This document shows, piece after piece, positions 16,407-18,483 of a stretch of DNA of 18,483 nucleotides. The translations under genes and the position numbers were made by a program. Under the pieces are notes generated by a model. That model searched no databases. It worked only from the letters and a program-made list of their open reading frames with translations, and was not told the DNA's origin. Source of the stretch: Candidatus Odinarchaeota archaeon (GTDB taxonomy: Archaea > Asgardarchaeota > JAGGXT01); NCBI GenBank assembly GCA_021162905.1, contig JAGGXT010000205.1, positions 1 through 18,483 on the forward strand. The letters are read 5' to 3'. How positions within the stretch are numbered: the first letter of the stretch is position 1; every line of letters begins with the position of its first letter.

Positions 16407-17297
16407 TTAGAGACTTTCAGCTACCTTTTTTGCTATATCAATTTGGGTCTTAAATGCTTTAAGTTGACTTAGTTTTCTATTTGTCCAGAACCACGCAGCT
16501 ATTAACGCAATAAATAATATTGCAATCTCATAACCTATTGCTGAGGCATAATCAATAGTTGCGTATGGTGATATGAGATATTGAATGAATGCAGAGACTA
16601 TTGCTATAAGGAGAGCAACCAGCATTTGTTTATTTATCTCATCCTCTCCTAAAGGCTCTGCAACTGAGGCAAACACTAATGACATGTAAGACTGTGTGTC
16701 ATAAAAGGATTTTACTATCATTTTCTTAGCGCTCTCTGAGATTCCAGCTTTCTCTAAACTTTGGAAAAGACGTTGTTGCGCCTTTATAAACTCCTGAGAC
16801 TCCTTAGCTAATTTTGTTATTGTAATAACTTGTCTTGCTACTGATAGTACTAAAGCTATGCTAGCAACAAGTAAAATTGTAGCTGCGGATAACATTATGT
16901 TTTTTAATTCTGGCACTCCAAATAATACGTCATATCTAAATCCAATTGTCGCTAAACTGCCATCTACTAATAATAGGAAAAGCACTGTGGTTCTAAATTC
17001 AACTCTGATACCCCGAATTAAAATCCCACTTGTTATTATAAATCCTAGGAACAAAAGAACCGCTATAAGAATCCAATCAAGATAAATTCTGTATACAGGA
17101 TCTACGATAATGACATTACCAGTATTTAGCAGAACAATAGCAAGTATAGCATAAGATATTCCTAAAATAAAATCATCAAGCCTCACTAGTAGAACGAAAA
17201 ATCTATGAAGAGCTAGCATTGTTGAGACTCCAGAGGCAGCTTTCTCTTCTACTTTACTTTCTTTAGGTGACTCCTTTTTTTGTTTTTTCGTTGACAA
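16407..17297 (-). CDS. Unknown six-TM membrane protein
   Basis: A 296-residue protein I do not recognise. The N-terminus is hydrophilic and charged (MSTKKQKKESPKESK). Hydrophobic segments suggest six membrane helices near 43-59, 73-94, 103-121, 134-154, 225-244 and 253-272. Between the fourth and fifth lies a 70-residue charged, mostly helical region (155-224) that would be on one side of the membrane; there is also a short charged tail. No catalytic or transport motif stands out. It starts with TTG 17297, with GAGGGAT upstream. It lies between the coiled-coil protein gene (120-base gap) and the HerA-like gene (51-base gap), all on the same strand. A role as a membrane anchor or channel for the ATPase is my inference only. 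The gap 17298-17417 holds AT-rich promoter-like sequence (ATATTTATTTATTG on the minus strand near 17343-17356). Confidence 0.7.
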   Translation of the reverse strand: MSTKKQKKESPKESKVEEKAASGVSTMLALHRFFVLLVRLDDFILGISYAILAIVLLNTGNVIIVDPVYRIYLDWILIAVLLFLGFIITSGILIRGIRVEFRTTVLFLLLVDGSLATIGFRYDVLFGVPELKNIMLSAATILLVASIALVLSVARQVITITKLAKESQEFIKAQQRLFQSLEKAGISESAKKMIVKSFYDTQSYMSLVFASVAEPLGEDEINKQMLVALLIAIVSAFIQYLISPYATIDYASAIGYEIAILFIALIAAWFWTNRKLSQLKAFKTQIDIAKKVAESL

Positions 17298-17417
17298 AAT
17301 AATCCCTCACAATACAATCATTATATGATAAAATTATTATTAAACAATAAATAAATATGTTGATAAACGATATTTATGGAAGCAAATCAGAAACAAAAGT
17401 ATTAGTTATTATTATTT

Positions 17418-17750
17418 TTAAACAACAGCAGTTAATTCTTCTAATTCCCTATCAATCTTATTCAATCTGCGTCTTAATTTAACAAGCCTAATCAAAATTT
17501 CTTTAACTTGCTCTTCTCTCGTAGCCCAGTTAAGTTTGCCAGAACCGTACATTTTTTCTATTTGTAATATTCTTTCTTTTAACTCTGCACGTTCTCTAAT
17601 TATTTTTTCACGCATCTTTTGCAACTCTAAGGCTCTATTTTCCGCCTCTACAACAGCTACCCCCTTCCTACCAATAACATCTCCTCTTTCTCTACCTTTT
17701 TTATTTCTTAGTCTTGAAAATATTCTACGGATCTTATCTAAAAAGAACAT
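17418..17750 (-). CDS. Small basic coiled-coil protein of unknown function
   Basis: A 110-residue protein. Residues 1-18 (MFFLDKIRRIFSRLRNKK) form a basic, amphipathic helix that could lie on a membrane or bind nucleic acid. Residues 35-65 and 80-106 are strongly helical with heptad-like spacing (QKMREKIIRERAELKERILQ; RRLNKIDRELEEL), separated by a short turn with GSGKLNWATREE, so a helical hairpin or dimer is expected. I recognise no family. ATG 17750 is chosen over ATG 17762 because GGTGATT lies five bases before it. It precedes the membrane protein and HerA-like genes on the same strand. Composition and codon use do not differ obviously from its neighbours. Confidence 0.65.
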   Translation of the reverse strand: MFFLDKIRRIFSRLRNKKGRERGDVIGRKGVAVVEAENRALELQKMREKIIRERAELKERILQIEKMYGSGKLNWATREEQVKEILIRLVKLRRRLNKIDRELEELTAVV

Positions 17751-17788
17751 AAAAATCACCATGACTGAAAAATTATATAATCAAAAAG

Positions 17789-17799
17789 TATTTAATTGT
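17789..17799 (-). promoter_or_regulatory. TATA candidate for the coiled-coil/membrane/HerA-like unit
   Basis: CAATTAAATAC on the minus strand lies 40-50 bases before the ATG at 17750. A second AT-rich element (GATTATATAATT, about 17771-17782) is nearer and gives an almost leaderless start, so the exact box is uncertain. The divergent GTPase gene may use ATTAAATAAAAAAC near 17824-17837 on the plus strand. Confidence 0.35.
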
Positions 17800-17872
17800 T
17801 AATTTTAGTAAATTTCTAGATTCATTAAATAAAAAACTTTTTGTGTATAACAAGAAATCATAAGTGATAAGT

Positions 17873-18483
17873 ATGAAAAGGTTTCCAAAGATACTCAGTA
17901 TAGCATTTGCAGGACACGTAGACCATGGAAAATCATCTTTAATTGAAGCTATTACTGGGAAGTTTCCAGATATCTATCAATTTGAAATTCAAAAGGAAAT
18001 GACTGTGTATCTAAAGATAATCTCTTTTTGTTATAAAGGAGTGCAACTTAACCTCTTAGATACTCCAGGACACTCCGACTTCAGGTTTGCCTTAAATCTC
18101 GCACTTTCTATTGCAGATGGTGTAGTTGTAGTTGTATCTGGAATAAAAGGGTTTCAAGCTTGGACGGAATATGTTCTAAAACATGCTATTTCAAGAAAAT
18201 TACCTATTATAATAGCGGCAACAAAAAGCGATCTGCCAAATTTTAATATAAATAGAATATTCTCAGATATTAAAGAAAGAGGCTTACCAGAAGATATTCC
18301 TGTGGTTGTTACATCGGCTAAGCTTAAGAAAGGTATTCTCCCACTTCTTGATACGATAATAACTAATGTTCGTCCAAGGAGAAGATACCGTGCAAAAAGT
18401 AAGTTAATAATAGTTTCAAGAGAAAAGATTACGGGATTTAAGGTATTATACCTTGCTAAAATAGTATCAGGAGTGTTGAGACG
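17873..18483 (+). CDS. Translation-factor-like GTPase, N-terminal part (cut by window edge)
   Basis: The frame is open from ATG 17873 to the right edge (203 codons), so the 3' end is outside. It is a TRAFAC-class GTPase of the EF-Tu/IF2/SelB-like superfamily: G1 GHVDHGKSS (14-22), G3 LDTPGHSDF (62-70), G4 TKSD (117-120) in place of NKxD, and G5 TSAK (147-150). After residue 160 a new segment starts, probably the beta-barrel domain II. The switch I region is short and lacks the RGIT signature of EF-Tu, and the G4 Asn to Thr change is seen in some divergent relatives, so I cannot assign a specific factor. A SelB-type or other non-canonical translation GTPase is plausible. The ribosome site is weak (GTGAT about six bases before the ATG). 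Confidence 0.75.
   Translation, partial: MKRFPKILSIAFAGHVDHGKSSLIEAITGKFPDIYQFEIQKEMTVYLKIISFCYKGVQLNLLDTPGHSDFRFALNLALSIADGVVVVVSGIKGFQAWTEYVLKHAISRKLPIIIAATKSDLPNFNINRIFSDIKERGLPEDIPVVVTSAKLKKGILPLLDTIITNVRPRRRYRAKSKLIIVSREKITGFKVLYLAKIVSGVLR

Overview
The window is a gene-dense, AT-rich stretch (about one third G+C by eye) that looks archaeal, most likely from a thermophilic TACK-type lineage (Thermoproteota or relative). The evidence is a short archaeal-type triosephosphate isomerase, a single-domain KaiC-like ATPase next to its archaeal partner regulator, a HerA-superfamily ATPase, an Nnr + CinA-type pair, GGTGA/GAGG Shine-Dalgarno sites, frequent TTG and GTG starts, and TTTAAATA-like TATA boxes. 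No lineage marker gene (rRNA, tRNA) is present, so the assignment is an inference. There are 19 protein genes, no recognisable RNA genes, no CRISPR array and no insertion sequence. No gap between genes exceeds about 155 bases.

Layout. 1-1038 (minus, cut by the left edge): N-terminal ATPase half and coiled coil of an SMC5/6-like protein. 1172-2330 (minus): KaiC-like ATPase followed by a small HTH regulator of the family that regularly sits beside KaiC genes. 2428-3726 and 3855-5009 (minus): a fold-type I aminotransferase and a DegT/StrS-type sugar aminotransferase. 5128-6000 (plus) and 6012-6710 (minus): deoxyribose-phosphate aldolase (with an odd Cys4 tail) converging on triosephosphate isomerase, two enzymes sharing glyceraldehyde-3-phosphate. 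6865-8247 (plus): a Hef-like SF2 helicase with altered ATPase motifs, converging on and overlapping a circularly permuted GTPase (8240-9031, minus). 9074-9976 (minus): ferredoxin-like delta and gamma subunits of a 2-oxoacid:ferredoxin oxidoreductase without the catalytic alpha and beta genes. 10069-12380 (minus): CinA-type protein and Nnr, translationally coupled, a likely nicotinamide-nucleotide repair unit. 12451-14506 (plus): a sugar N-acyltransferase, an NSUN-type RNA m5C methyltransferase and an overlapping NIP7-like PUA protein. 14508-17750 (minus): a HerA-like ATPase, a six-TM membrane protein and a small basic coiled-coil protein, a candidate membrane-linked DNA/protein-translocation unit of unknown role. 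17873 to the right edge (plus): the start of a translation-factor-like GTPase.

The best candidates for something undescribed are the HerA-like/membrane/coiled-coil cluster, the helicase with changed Walker A and B residues, and the SMC5/6-like gene beside a KaiC/HTH pair. The rest is mostly housekeeping: central carbon metabolism, nucleotide repair, RNA modification and GTPases.
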